The notes under the pieces: generated by a model | What the model saw: only the letters and a program-made list of their open reading frames with translations | What the model was told of the DNA's origin: nothing | The model's database searches: none | Source: Streptomyces sp. NK15101 | GTDB lineage: Bacteria > Actinomycetota > Actinomycetes > Streptomycetales > Streptomycetaceae | Assembly: GCF_020400725.1 (NCBI RefSeq) | Contig: NZ_JAINVG010000001.1 | Coordinates: 62,001-126,000, forward strand | Reading direction: 5' to 3' | DNA length: 64,000 bases | Program-made: the position numbers and the translations under genes | Part shown: positions 17,908-28,302 of the stretch, piece after piece | How positions within the stretch are numbered: position 1 is the first letter of the stretch | Layout: each line of letters opens with the position of its first letter

Positions 17908-18561
17908 TCAGGCTCCGGCGCGCTCGCGGACGCGCTTGGCGAGGGCGGCCGTCGCGGCGGCCGGGTCGGCGGCCTCGGTGATGGCGCGGACGACGACGAT
18001 CCGGCGGGCGCCCGCGTCCAGGACCTCGTCGAGGTTGGTCTCGTCGATGCCGCCGATGGCGAACCAGGGCCGGTCCTGGGCCAGCTCCGCCGCGTACCGC
18101 ACGAGGCCGAGCCCCGGCGCGTACCGTCCGGGCTTGGTGGGGGTGGGCCAGCAGGGGCCCGTGCAGAAGTAGTCCACGCCCGGCTCGGCGGCGGCCGCGG
18201 CCACCTCGGCCTCGGCGTGGCAGGAGCGGCCGATCAGCACCCCGTCGCCGAGGATCGCGCGGGCCGCGGGCACGGGCAGGTCGCCCTGGCCGAGGTGGAG
18301 GACGTCGGAGCCGATGGCGTGGGCGACGTCGGCCCGGTCGTTCACCGCGAGGAGCCTGCCGTGCCGGCGGGCGGCGTCGGCGAAGACGGCGAGGTGCTCC
18401 AGCTCCTCACCGGCCTCCATGCCCTTGTCGCGGAGCTGCACGATGTCCACGCCGGAGGAGAGCACGGCGTCGAGGAAGTCCGGCAGGTCGCCCTGGCGCT
18501 TCCGGGCGTCGGTGCACAGGTAGAGCCGGGCGTCGGCGAGCCGCTCACGAGGCGTGGACAT
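17908..18561 (-). CDS. thiE: thiamine-phosphate synthase
   Basis: Joins the pyrimidine (HMP-PP) and thiazole phosphate halves to make thiamine monophosphate. The 217-residue TIM-barrel protein has [43 protein letters not shown] and the phosphate-binding [11 protein letters not shown] and FAIGGID motifs. It lies on the opposite strand from thiO-thiS-thiG and two genes away, with no TPP riboswitch of its own visible upstream, so it may be constitutive or read from elsewhere. GGGGGAA upstream is a modest ribosome site. Confidence 0.95.
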   Translation of the reverse strand: MSTPRERLADARLYLCTDARKRQGDLPDFLDAVLSSGVDIVQLRDKGMEAGEELEHLAVFADAARRHGRLLAVNDRADVAHAIGSDVLHLGQGDLPVPAARAILGDGVLIGRSCHAEAEVAAAAAEPGVDYFCTGPCWPTPTKPGRYAPGLGLVRYAAELAQDRPWFAIGGIDETNLDEVLDAGARRIVVVRAITEAADPAAATAALAKRVRERAGA

Positions 18562-18582
18562 GGGTGGGTTCCCCCGTTCGTG

Positions 18583-18634
18583 CGCCGGCGTCGCGGCGCC
18601 CGGCCCGTGGGGGCCGGGCGCCGCGACACCGGCG
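18583..18634. terminator. 17-bp stem terminator after the Rv2175c-type gene
   Basis: GTCGCGGCGCCCGGCCC pairs over 17 bases with its complement around a GTGG loop, and CGCCGG/CCGGCG extends the stem beyond a single mismatch. It closes the 18674-19039 gene before thiE. Confidence 0.75.
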
Positions 18635-18673
18635 GGTGGTGTCTGTGCGTACGGTACGTCCGACGCGGGTGCG

Positions 18674-19039
18674 TCAGATGGCGAGCGCCTGGGCGCGGCG
18701 CTTCACCTCCGTGCCGCGGTTCTCGTTGAGCGCCTGCGCGGGCGTGCCCGGCAGGCTCTCGTCCGGAGTGAAGAGCCACTCCAGCATTTCCTCGTTGGTG
18801 AAGCCGTCGTCCCGCAGCACGGTCAGGAGCCCGACGAGACCCTTGACGATCTTGTCGCCCTGGATGAAGGCGGCCGGAACCTGCAGGGCGTTGTTCTCGC
18901 CGCGACGCACGGCGATGAGCTGGCCTTCCTTGATCAGCTGCCGCACGCGCACCACGTCGACATCGAGCATCTCCGCGATGTCGGGCACGTAGAGCCAGGC
19001 GGGGACGAGCGCATCGATCTTTACGTCAATCTCGGTCAC
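18674..19039 (-). CDS. Rv2175c-family winged helix DNA-binding protein
   Basis: Small DNA-binding protein (121 residues) of the Rv2175c family. The N-terminal half reads [43 protein letters not shown], a MerR/excisionase-like winged helix-turn-helix, and the C-terminal half ([27 protein letters not shown]) is the family-specific helical part. In Mycobacterium tuberculosis Rv2175c is a substrate of the Ser/Thr kinase PknL encoded next to it; a PknL-type kinase lies 4 kb away here. The start is GTG. Target genes are unknown. Confidence 0.88.
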   Translation of the reverse strand: MTEIDVKIDALVPAWLYVPDIAEMLDVDVVRVRQLIKEGQLIAVRRGENNALQVPAAFIQGDKIVKGLVGLLTVLRDDGFTNEEMLEWLFTPDESLPGTPAQALNENRGTEVKRRAQALAI

Positions 19040-19082
19040 AGGACAAGCCTGCCATCCCGGACTGACAGCCGGTAGTCGGGCC

Positions 19083-20306
19083 CTACCGGGCTGCCGCCTT
19101 CAGGGGGACGGACGGGTCCGCGGCGCGCTCGGGATCGACGGGCACGGCGGCCTCGATGAGCTTGCGGCCCTGGGCCAGGTCGCGCGGACGGCCGACCGCG
19201 AGGAGGGCCACCGGCACCCCGGCGCGCAGCCAGAGCACCGACCAGGCCTCGTCGGTCGGGTCGCCGCGCCACAGCAGCTCGTCGGCGTCCGCGTGGTGTC
19301 CCGCGTACTGGACGAAGCGGCCGAACTGCTCGGACCAGAAGTACGGCACCGGGTCGTACGGCACGTCGGCGGCGCCGGTGATCGCCGCGGCGACCGCGCG
19401 GGGCCCCTGGAGCGCGTTGTCCCAGTGGTGGACGAGGAGGCGCTCCCCGTAGCGGGCGGAGGGGAAGGAGGCGCAGTCGCCGACGGCGTACACGTCGGGC
19501 AGGGAGGTGCGCAGCCGGTCGTCCGCGGTGACGGCGCCGCCCGGGTCGAGGGCGATGCCGGAGCCGGCGAGCCAGCTCGTGGCGGGGCGGGCGCCGATGC
19601 CGACGACGACGGCGTCGGCGGGCAGTTCCCGGCCGTCGGCGAGGACGACGCGGCCGGGCGCACCGGGCTCGACGGTGTCCACGCGCGCGTGGGTGAGGAG
19701 TTCGGCGCCGTTCGCCCCGTACCACTCGGCCATGGGGGCGGTGACCTCGGCGGGCAGCGCTCCCGCGAGGGGGCGGTCGGCGGCCTCGACGACGGTGACG
19801 GCACAGCCCGCCTCGCGCGCGGCGGTGGCGAACTCGGCGCCGATCCAGCCGGCGCCGACGACCACGACGGAGTGGCGGCGCTCCAGGACGGGGCCCAGGC
19901 GCACGGCGTCGTCGAGGGTGCGCAGCAGGTGGACCCCGGGGACGCCCTCGGTGCCGGGCAGGGTGAGGGGGTGGGCTCCGGTGGCGACGACCAGGACGTC
20001 GTACGCGACGGGTCCGGCCTCGGTGTCGATCTCGTGGTCGGCGGCGCGCAGTCCGGTGACGTCCAGACCGAGGCGGAGCTCGATGCCGAGGTCCTCGAAG
20101 TCGATCTCGAAGGCGGAGTCCTCGGCCTTGCCGAGGAGGATCGCCTTGGAGAGCGGCGGCCGGTCGTAGGGCTGGTGGGGTTCGGCCCCGATGAGGGTCA
20201 GGGGGCCGGCGAAGCCCTGCTCGCGCAGGGCGACGGCGGTCTGGACGCCCGCCATTCCGGCGCCGACGATCACGACGTGCTGCTGGGCCTGCTTCTGCTC
20301 GCTCAC
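19083..20306 (-). CDS. NAD(P)/FAD-dependent ferredoxin reductase-like oxidoreductase
   Basis: Flavoprotein of 407 residues related to BphA4/rubredoxin reductases. FAD motif VVIVGAGMAGVQTAVALREQG at about residues 11-31, the PYDRPPLSK segment typical of this branch, NAD motif VVVVGAGWIGAEFATAAREAG at about 145-165, and the VYAVGDCA FAD-contact near residue 270. It would pass electrons from NAD(P)H to a ferredoxin for a mono- or dioxygenase, but no ferredoxin gene adjoins it. The gene is divergent from the TPP-riboswitch thi operon, with 90 bases between its start and the riboswitch. GTG start. Confidence 0.88.
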   Translation of the reverse strand: MSEQKQAQQHVVIVGAGMAGVQTAVALREQGFAGPLTLIGAEPHQPYDRPPLSKAILLGKAEDSAFEIDFEDLGIELRLGLDVTGLRAADHEIDTEAGPVAYDVLVVATGAHPLTLPGTEGVPGVHLLRTLDDAVRLGPVLERRHSVVVVGAGWIGAEFATAAREAGCAVTVVEAADRPLAGALPAEVTAPMAEWYGANGAELLTHARVDTVEPGAPGRVVLADGRELPADAVVVGIGARPATSWLAGSGIALDPGGAVTADDRLRTSLPDVYAVGDCASFPSARYGERLLVHHWDNALQGPRAVAAAITGAADVPYDPVPYFWSEQFGRFVQYAGHHADADELLWRGDPTDEAWSVLWLRAGVPVALLAVGRPRDLAQGRKLIEAAVPVDPERAADPSVPLKAAAR

Positions 20307-20385
20307 CCGACCACCTTACGCATCTGACGAAGCGTCAGGAAGGGAGGGGCGAGGGAGGGGTCTGTGGCCCCCCGGCGGCGCGGGC

Positions 20386-20391
20386 TAGTCT
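20386..20391 (+). promoter_or_regulatory. -10 element for the thiOSG transcript
   Basis: TAGTCT lies about 14 bases before the first conserved riboswitch stem, placing transcription start near 20398. No clear -35 is seen. Confidence 0.4.
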
Positions 20392-20404
20392 GGCGGGCGT
20401 AAAG

Positions 20405-20500
20405 CACTCGCGGGAGCCCGGACGCACCGGGCTGAGAGGGAGGCTGGGACGGCCTCCGACCGTACGAACCTGATCCGGGTCATGCCGGCGAAGGGAGGGG
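20405..20500 (+). promoter_or_regulatory. TPP riboswitch (thi box)
   Basis: Binds thiamine pyrophosphate and shuts off the thiO-thiS-thiG mRNA. All key elements are present in order: CGGGAGC, the pyrimidine-sensing GGGCTGAGAGGG, CCGACCGTACGAACCTGATC and GGGTCATGCCGGCGAAGGGAG. The 3' strand of the closing stem (GAAGGGAGG) is also the ribosome-binding site of thiO, 11 bases before its ATG, so control is most likely at translation initiation. No terminator stem is visible between it and the start codon. Confidence 0.97.
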
Positions 20501-20510
20501 CTGGACGCCC

Positions 20511-22674
<2,164 letters not shown>

Positions 22675-22710
22675 CCCCCGCCCCGAACAGCCGCCCCGCC
22701 GACGGTTCCC

Positions 22711-23003
22711 ACCCCCGTCGTGGGCGGTCGTTCCGCCGGGGCGGTGCCCCGCCACCCCCGTCGTGGGCGGTCGTTCCGCCGGGGCAAGGGGGTCCCCCCT
22801 GCTCGAGCGGAGCCGAGAGCTTGGGGGAGGGTGCGCACAACGGACGGCGCCCTTGCCGGGCCCAGGCTTCCGCGCCCTGACCCGCACCCCGTGCACAGCT
22901 CACTTGTGGTGCGGGTCCAGACGCGGAACGCGGAGGCCCCGTTGAAGGGCGCCGTCCCGTGTGCCCACCCGTCCCGCCCCAGCGGGACGACTGCCCACAC
23001 GGG
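22711..23003. repeat. long inverted-repeat element, copy B (with nested repeat)
   Basis: Second copy of the element seen at 7.1 kb, filling most of the 484-base gap between thiG and the kinase gene. The left end is duplicated with a 43-base period (units at 22711 and 22754). The inner left arm (from 22761) carries the same nested GC-rich insert (about 22787-22829) at the same position as copy A. The central stem GACCCGCACC / GGTGCGGGTC is kept while its loop sequence differs from the other copies. The right arm ends CTGCCCACACGGG at 23003. The last 150 bases to the kinase start show only a -10 element. Confidence 0.8.
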
Positions 23004-23145
23004 ACGGGGGCGGGGGCACCGCCCCGCCGGGTGCGGGCTCCACGTGGGGGTGCCGGTCGCCAGGCCCAGGTCCCGGCGGCGCCCCGCTCGTCACAGCTGC
23101 GCTGCAGTCCCGCCCCGACCGCACGAGCCCCCCGCCCCCGGCTCG

Positions 23146-23151
23146 TAGACT
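23146..23151 (+). promoter_or_regulatory. -10 element of leaderless kinase promoter
   Basis: TAGACT lies exactly seven bases before the GTG of the kinase gene, typical of a leaderless transcript. No -35 element is clear. Confidence 0.5.
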
Positions 23152-23158
23152 CGTCGCC

Positions 23159-25060
23159 GTGGACACGACCCTTCAGGACCCCCTCGTCGGGCGGCTGCTC
23201 GACGGCCGCTACCGCGTCGACGCGCGCATCGCCGTCGGCGGGATGGCCACCGTCTACCGGGCCGTCGACACCCGCCTCGACCGCGTCCTCGCGCTCAAGG
23301 TGATGCACCCGGCCCTCGCCGCCGACGCCGCCTTCGTCGAGCGGTTCATCCGCGAGGCGAAGTCCGTGGCCCGGCTCGCGCACCCCAACGTCGTCGGGGT
23401 CTTCGACCAGGGCGCCGAGGGCGCGTACGTCTATCTGGCGATGGAGTACGTCGCCGGCTGCACCCTCCGCGACGTCCTGCGCGAGCGCGGCGCCCTCACG
23501 CCCCGTGCCGCCCTCGACATCCTGGAGCCGGTGCTCGCCGCGCTGGGTGCCGCGCACCGGGCGGGGTTCGTGCACCGGGACATGAAGCCGGAGAACGTCC
23601 TGATAGGGGACGACGGCCGGGTGAAGGTCGCCGACTTCGGTCTCGTACGGGCCGTGGGCTCGGCGACGGCCACGACCGGCGCGGTCCTCGGCACGGTCTC
23701 GTACCTGGCGCCGGAGCAGATCGAGCACGGCACCGCCGACACCCGCGCCGACGTGTACGCCTGCGGCGTCGTCCTCTACGAGATGCTGACCGGCGTCAAG
23801 CCGCACTCCGGCGACACCCCCGCCCAGGTGCTCTACCAGCACCTGAACACCGACGTGCCCGCCCCCTCGGCCGCCGTCCCCGGGCTCGCCCCGGAGCTGG
23901 ACGAGCTGGTCGCGGCGGCCACCGCCCGCGATCCCGAGGTCCGTCCGCACGACGCCGTCGCCCTGCTCGCCCTGCTCCGGGAGGCCCGTGCCGGACTCGG
24001 CGACGAGCAGCTGGACGCGGTGCCTCCGTCGGCGCGGTCCGGGGGCCGGGACACCGCCGAGGACCGGACGAGCGTGATCGCCCGGCCCGTACCGGCGGCG
24101 GCCGACGCCCGGCAGATGGAGCGCACCGGCCGGCTGCCCGCCCCGGAGGCGCCTCCCGTCGCCCGCCGGCGGCCCCCGCGCGGCCCGCTCCTCGTCGTCG
24201 TCGCCGTCCTGCTCGCCCTCGGCCTGGGCACCGGCGTCTGGTACATCGGTTCCGGCCAGTTCACCCGGGTCCCCGCCGTCCTCGGCCAGTCCGAGGCCGC
24301 CGCGACGAAGCGCGTCACCGACGCCGGTCTCGAGGTGGGCAGCACGAAGCGCGCCTTCAGCGACGTGTACGAGCGCGGGACCGTCATGGCCGTCGACCCG
24401 GCTCCCGGCGAGCGCGTCCGGGGCAACGGCACGGTCGTCCTCACGCTCTCCCGCGGCCCGGAGGTCGTGAAGGTGCCGAACCTCAAGGGCAGGCCGCTCG
24501 CGGAGGCCAAGCGCCTCCTGGAGCAGGAGGGCCTGGCCCCCGGGGTGATCACCAAGGAGTTCAGCGACTCCGTCGCGCAGGGCTCCGTGATCGGCTCCGA
24601 TCCCGAGCCCGGCACCGAGCGCAGCCCCGACTCCGCCGTCGCCCTGGTGGTCAGCAAGGGTTCCCCGATCGACGTGCCCGACGTCAGCGGCGAGACCGTC
24701 GCCGACGCCACGGCCGTCCTCCAGGAGGAGGGGCTCACCGTCCGGGTCGCCCCCGAGCGGATCGACTCCCCCGAGGAGGCCGGCACCGTGGCGGCCCAGT
24801 CCCTCGCCGGGGGCAGCCGGGCCGCAGAGGGCGACGTCATCACCCTCACGGTCTCCAAGGGACCGAAGCTGGTCGAGGTCCCGGACGTGACGGACGAGTC
24901 GACTGCGGACGCGCGCGCCGCCCTGGAGGACGCGGGCTTCGAGGTGGAGGTCAAGAAGTCCTTCCCCTACCTCGGCGACACGGTCGCGAGCCAGTCCGTG
25001 AAGGGCGGCGGGACCGCGCCCGAGGGCTCCACCATCACCATCACGATCAAGGGACTCTAG
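23159..25060 (+). CDS. pknL: PASTA-domain Ser/Thr protein kinase (PknL type)
   Basis: Membrane receptor kinase, 633 residues. Kinase domain about residues 17-280 with Gly loop IAVGGMATVY, Lys in ALKVMHP, catalytic HRDMKPEN, ADFGLV and APEQ. After a 60-residue linker there is one membrane helix (about 341-362) and four extracellular PASTA repeats to the C-terminus, each about 65 residues and beginning VPxVxG-like. PASTA domains bind peptidoglycan fragments or lipid II. The neighbourhood (Rv2175c-type gene, DAHP synthase, AP endonuclease) resembles mycobacterial pknL. The GTG fits a leaderless promoter; the endonuclease follows after six bases. Confidence 0.93.
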   Translation: MDTTLQDPLVGRLLDGRYRVDARIAVGGMATVYRAVDTRLDRVLALKVMHPALAADAAFVERFIREAKSVARLAHPNVVGVFDQGAEGAYVYLAMEYVAGCTLRDVLRERGALTPRAALDILEPVLAALGAAHRAGFVHRDMKPENVLIGDDGRVKVADFGLVRAVGSATATTGAVLGTVSYLAPEQIEHGTADTRADVYACGVVLYEMLTGVKPHSGDTPAQVLYQHLNTDVPAPSAAVPGLAPELDELVAAATARDPEVRPHDAVALLALLREARAGLGDEQLDAVPPSARSGGRDTAEDRTSVIARPVPAAADARQMERTGRLPAPEAPPVARRRPPRGPLLVVVAVLLALGLGTGVWYIGSGQFTRVPAVLGQSEAAATKRVTDAGLEVGSTKRAFSDVYERGTVMAVDPAPGERVRGNGTVVLTLSRGPEVVKVPNLKGRPLAEAKRLLEQEGLAPGVITKEFSDSVAQGSVIGSDPEPGTERSPDSAVALVVSKGSPIDVPDVSGETVADATAVLQEEGLTVRVAPERIDSPEEAGTVAAQSLAGGSRAAEGDVITLTVSKGPKLVEVPDVTDESTADARAALEDAGFEVEVKKSFPYLGDTVASQSVKGGGTAPEGSTITITIKGL

Positions 25061-25066
25061 AGACTC

Positions 25067-25927
25067 ATGCGCAACCCCGTCGGCGGCCACGTCCCCGTGG
25101 CCGGTGGCCTCGCCACGGTCGGCCTCGGCTACGCCCGTGAGCTCGGCGCCGAGACCGTGCAGGTCTTCGTCGCCAATCCGCGCGGCTGGGCGACCCCGGT
25201 CGGCAATCCGGCCCAGGACGAGCGTTTCCGGGCCGAGTGCGAGGCCGGGTCGATCTCGGCGTGGGTGCACGCCCCTTACCTGATCAACTTCGGGTCCCAC
25301 ACCGAGGCCACGGTGGAGAAGTCGGTGGAGTCGCTGCGGCACTCGCTGCGCCGGGGCAGGGAGATCGGCGCCAAGGGCGTGGTGGTGCACACCGGCTCGG
25401 CGACCGGCGGCCGGCCGCGCGAGGTGGCCCTCGCCCAGGTGCGGGAGCGGATGCTGCCGCTCCTCGACGAGCTGACGCACGAGGACGATCCGGACCTCCT
25501 CCTGGAGTCGACGGCGGGCCAGGGCTTCTCGCTCTGCTCGCGGACCTGGGACTTCGGCCCGTACTTCGACGCGCTCGACCACCACCCGAAGCTGGGCGTC
25601 TGCCTCGACACCTGTCACATCTTCGCGGCCGGTCACGACCTGGCGGGCCCGCACGGGGCGGCGCAGACGCTGGACCTGCTGGTGGACACGGTCGGCGAGG
25701 GGCGGCTGAAGCTGATCCACGCCAACGACTCGAAGGACGTCGTGGGCGCGCACAAGGACCGGCACGCGAACATCGGGGCGGGTCACATCGGCGAGGACGC
25801 CTTCGGGAAACTCCTGCGCCACCCGGCCACCGAGAACGTCCCGCTGATCATCGAGACCCCGGGCGGCAAGGAAGGACACGTCGCCGACATCGAGCTCCTG
25901 AAGAAGCTCCGCGAGCGCCGGGATTGA
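25067..25927 (+). CDS. nfo: deoxyribonuclease IV (AP endonuclease)
   Basis: Endonuclease IV-type TIM-barrel enzyme of 286 residues that cuts DNA 5' of abasic sites during base excision repair. Metal-binding motifs are visible: WVHAPYLINFGS, GVVVHTGSATG, LLLESTAGQG, GVCLDTCHIFAAGHD, LIHANDSKDVVGAHKDRHANIGAGHIGEDAF and IIETPGGKEGH. It begins six bases after the kinase stop and has no good ribosome site, so it depends on coupling to the kinase message. Confidence 0.93.
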   Translation: MRNPVGGHVPVAGGLATVGLGYARELGAETVQVFVANPRGWATPVGNPAQDERFRAECEAGSISAWVHAPYLINFGSHTEATVEKSVESLRHSLRRGREIGAKGVVVHTGSATGGRPREVALAQVRERMLPLLDELTHEDDPDLLLESTAGQGFSLCSRTWDFGPYFDALDHHPKLGVCLDTCHIFAAGHDLAGPHGAAQTLDLLVDTVGEGRLKLIHANDSKDVVGAHKDRHANIGAGHIGEDAFGKLLRHPATENVPLIIETPGGKEGHVADIELLKKLRERRD

Positions 25928-25944
25928 TCACATCCGGTTGAGGA

Positions 25945-25961
25945 ATACCCTAGGGGGGTAT
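25945..25961. promoter_or_regulatory. CsoR-like operator
   Basis: ATACCC-TAGGG-GGGTAT has perfect six-base arms around five bases and matches the A/T-CCC...GGG-A/T type recognised by copper-sensing CsoR repressors as I know it. It lies 50 bases before the start of the histidine-rich DUF4396 gene. Confidence 0.6.
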
Positions 25962-25991
25962 ACGGTTCCAGCGAGGGCAGGAACCGTATAC
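25958..25991. repeat. 12-bp inverted repeat overlapping the CsoR-like site
   Basis: GTATACGGTTCC and GGAACCGTATAC are perfect inverted copies separated by ten bases. The left arm overlaps the right half of the CsoR-like operator. It ends 19 bases before the DUF4396 ATG, so it may act as a second operator or as an mRNA hairpin near the ribosome site. Confidence 0.7.
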
Positions 25992-26010
25992 GAGGTTGGG
26001 GGCACCTCTC

Positions 26011-26685
26011 ATGCAGCACGAAGCGCACGCACGCCACGGTCATGAAGGCCACGAGGGCCATGGCGGCCACACCGGGCACACCGGGCACGGGGACCACATC
26101 GGCCACGAGAGCCACGCGGGCCATGCCGACCACCAGGCTCACGCGGCTCCCACCGGCCACGCCGACCACCAGAGCCACGCCCATCACACCCACCACACCG
26201 GCCACGCGGCCAGCTCCGGCCACGAAGGACATCACGCCTCCGGCGGCACCGTCTCCTGGGCGATGGCGGCCCGGGCCACGCTGCACTGCCTCACCGGCTG
26301 CGCCATCGGCGAGATCCTCGGCATGATCATCGGCACCGCCCTGGGCTGGGGCAACATGCCGACGATGGTCCTCGCGATCGTCCTGGCCTTCTTCTTCGGC
26401 TACGCGCTCACCCTGCGCGGCATCCTCTCCGCCGGCGTCGACTTCAAGACGGCCTTCAAGGTCGCCCTCGCCGCCGACACCCTCTCCATCGCCGTCATGG
26501 AGATCATCGACAACGGCGTCATCGCCCTCTGGCCCGGCGCCATGGACGCGCACCTCGACGAGCCGCTCTTCTGGATCGTGCTCGCCATCGCGCTCGCCGC
26601 CGCCTTCGTGATCACCACCCCGGTCAACAAGTGGATGATCGGCCGCGGCAAGGGCCACGCGGTGGTCCACCAGTACCACCACTGA
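26011..26685 (+). CDS. His-rich DUF4396 membrane protein, probably metal-related
   Basis: Membrane protein of 224 residues. The first 75 residues contain 26 histidines in GH, DH and HH steps, a strong metal-chelating sequence. The DUF4396 part follows with four hydrophobic helices; a conserved HCLTGCAIGEILGMIIG segment has a cysteine near the membrane entry, and a second half includes VALAADTLSIAVMEIIDN and a final HQYHH. Copper, nickel or zinc storage or transport is inferred from the histidines and the CsoR-like operator upstream. ATG is preferred over a TTG at 25996 because of the GGGGG stretch eight bases upstream. A convergent terminator follows. Confidence 0.82.
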   Translation: MQHEAHARHGHEGHEGHGGHTGHTGHGDHIGHESHAGHADHQAHAAPTGHADHQSHAHHTHHTGHAASSGHEGHHASGGTVSWAMAARATLHCLTGCAIGEILGMIIGTALGWGNMPTMVLAIVLAFFFGYALTLRGILSAGVDFKTAFKVALAADTLSIAVMEIIDNGVIALWPGAMDAHLDEPLFWIVLAIALAAAFVITTPVNKWMIGRGKGHAVVHQYHH

Positions 26686-26694
26686 CCGCACGAC

Positions 26695-26729
26695 GGACGG
26701 TCCGGAGCCGCTACAGCTCCGGGCCGTCC
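26695..26729. terminator. bidirectional terminator between convergent genes
   Basis: A 14-base-pair stem (GGACGGTCCGGAGC with one G-U) and a seven-base loop lie between the DUF4396 gene and the end of the sulfite-oxidase-like gene, overlapping the latter's last codons. Confidence 0.65.
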
Positions 26730-27376
26730 CCCGGTTCCTCCTGGTACGAGTAGCGCTGCTCCGTCCACGGATCACCGAGGTTGTGGTAGCCGCGCTCCTC
26801 CCAGAAGCCCCGGCGGTCGGCCGCCATGTACTCCACGCCCCGGACCCACTTGGGCCCCTTCCAGGCGTACAGGTGCGGGACGACGAGCCGCAGCGGGAAA
26901 CCGTGCTCGGCGGTGAGCAGCTCCCCGTCCTTGTGGGTGGCGAAGATCGTGCCGTCCGCGGCGAAGTCGGCGAGCCGCATGTTGGCGCTGTACCCGTACT
27001 CGGCCCAGACCATCACGTGCGTCACGTGGGGTGCGGGCGGAGCGAGCTCCAGGATCGTGCGGGCGGGGACACCGCCCCATTCGGCCCCGAGCATGCTGAA
27101 CTTCGTGACGCAGTGCAGATCGGCCACGACCGTGGAGAACGGGAGGGCCGAGAACTCCTCGTGGTTCCAGCACCGCTTGTCACCGTCGGCGGTCGCCCCG
27201 AAGACGCGGAACTCCCAGCGGTCCGGCTTGAACTTGGGGACGGGCCCGTAATGGGTGACCGGCCAGCCGCGCTGCAGCCGCTGCCCCGGGGGCAGATCCG
27301 GCGGAAAGTCCGGCGAACGATCCGGCCGACCCGCTTCCCGGTGTACTCCGCTCTCCGGCTGACCCATGTCATCCAT
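26711..27376 (-). CDS. molybdopterin-dependent sulfite oxidase-like protein (YuiH type)
   Basis: Soluble oxidoreductase of the sulfite-oxidase fold, 221 residues. The chain reads PDRWEFRVFGATADGDKRCWNHEEFSALP, then the cofactor-binding DLHCVTKFSMLGAEWGGVPARTILE with the conserved cysteine that would ligate molybdenum, and GFPLRLVVPHLYAWKGPKWVRGVEYM near the end. No signal peptide is visible, so it is probably cytoplasmic; its electron acceptor is unknown. Start uncertain: ATG at 27376 or 27367, neither with a clear ribosome site. It is transcribed alone, divergent from bacterioferritin. Confidence 0.85.
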   Translation of the reverse strand: MDDMGQPESGVHREAGRPDRSPDFPPDLPPGQRLQRGWPVTHYGPVPKFKPDRWEFRVFGATADGDKRCWNHEEFSALPFSTVVADLHCVTKFSMLGAEWGGVPARTILELAPPAPHVTHVMVWAEYGYSANMRLADFAADGTIFATHKDGELLTAEHGFPLRLVVPHLYAWKGPKWVRGVEYMAADRRGFWEERGYHNLGDPWTEQRYSYQEEPGDGPEL

Positions 27377-27545
27377 GGTGACAGACGGCGAGGGGTGGTC
27401 ATGACCAGGCGACCACCCGGCCGGAGCGATTCGGGCAACTGCGACTAAGCCTGCACTTACTGGACGCCCCCCATTCGGGGTGCGAGGATGCGGCCATCCC
27501 GCCCAGTGACGGCGTAGACACGTAACGTGGAAGGAGCCTGGAGCG

Positions 27546-28022
27546 ATGCAGGGCGACCCCGAGGTCCTCGAGTTCCTCAACGAGCAGCTGACCGGCGAGC
27601 TGACGGCCATCAACCAGTACTGGCTGCACTACCGCATCCAGGACAACAAGGGGTGGACGAAGCTCGCCAAGTACACCCGCGAAGAGTCCATCGACGAGAT
27701 GAAGCACGCGGACAAGCTGACCGAGCGCATCCTGATGCTCGACGGCCTGCCCAACTACCAGCGGCTCTTCCACGTGCGGGTCGGCCAGACGATCACCGAG
27801 ATGTTCCAGGCGGACCGCCAGGTCGAGGTGGAGGCGATCGACCGCCTCAGGCGCGGGATCGAGGTCATGCGCGCCAAGGGGGACATCACGTCCGCCAACC
27901 TCTTCGAGGAGATCCTGGCCGACGAGGAGCACCACATCGACTACCTGGACACCCAGCTGGAGCTGATCGAGTCCCTGGGTGAGGCGCTGTACATCTCCAC
28001 ACTGATCGAGCAGCCCAGCTAG
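27546..28022 (+). CDS. bfr: bacterioferritin
   Basis: Iron-storage protein, 158 residues, forming a 24-subunit shell with haem between subunit pairs. The haem-ligand Met52 is present (DEMKHADKLTERILML), as are the ferroxidase residues Glu18, Tyr25, Glu51, His54, Glu94 and the EEILADEEHHIDYL segment with Glu127/His130. GGAAGGAG lies upstream of the ATG. The ferredoxin partner gene bfd is encoded convergently 17 bases beyond its stop. I see no iron box in its own promoter region. Confidence 0.97.
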   Translation: MQGDPEVLEFLNEQLTGELTAINQYWLHYRIQDNKGWTKLAKYTREESIDEMKHADKLTERILMLDGLPNYQRLFHVRVGQTITEMFQADRQVEVEAIDRLRRGIEVMRAKGDITSANLFEEILADEEHHIDYLDTQLELIESLGEALYISTLIEQPS

Positions 28023-28038
28023 CGGCCGGGCCGGGGGC

Positions 28039-28278
28039 CTAGGCGGCTTCCTGGAGCTCCGTGACCGTCTCCGAGGCCAGGGCGGGCATGCCCTGGTCCA
28101 CGAGCTCGCGTCGCGGGCAGTTGCCGCGCCCGAGAATGGCCTGAATGCGACGGACGCAGGAACCGCAGTCCGTACCGGCCTTGCACGCCGAGGCTATCTG
28201 GCGGGGCGTGCACGCGCCCGCGTCCGCATGCTCCTTGACCTGCTTCTCCGTGACACCGAAGCATGAGCAGACGTACAC
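28039..28278 (-). CDS. bfd: bacterioferritin-associated [2Fe-2S] ferredoxin
   Basis: Small iron-sulfur protein (79 residues) that helps release iron from bacterioferritin. It starts VYVCSCFGVTEKQVKEH and has the cluster cysteines C4, C6 and, further on, GTDCGSCVRRIQ. The GTG at 28278 is chosen over 28287 because GGAGGTGA lies seven bases upstream and because Bfd proteins begin with this YVC segment; the earlier GTG overlaps the ribosome site itself. An iron box sits about 25 bases upstream, so it should be induced under iron starvation when stored iron is needed. Confidence 0.92.
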   Translation of the reverse strand: MYVCSCFGVTEKQVKEHADAGACTPRQIASACKAGTDCGSCVRRIQAILGRGNCPRRELVDQGMPALASETVTELQEAA

Positions 28279-28302
28279 GCGGTTCACCTCCCGCCGAGAT
28301 CG

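Noticed and set aside
22682..23158. protein-coding gene within repeat copy B
   Set aside because: Several frames are open, but they read through inverted repeats, lack ribosome sites and differ in frame from the equivalent stretches of copies A and C.
27400..27545. iron box upstream of bacterioferritin
   Set aside because: The only TTA/TAA-rich stretch (CTAAGCCTGCACTTA) does not keep the symmetric GGTTAGG core, so it is not a credible DmdR site.
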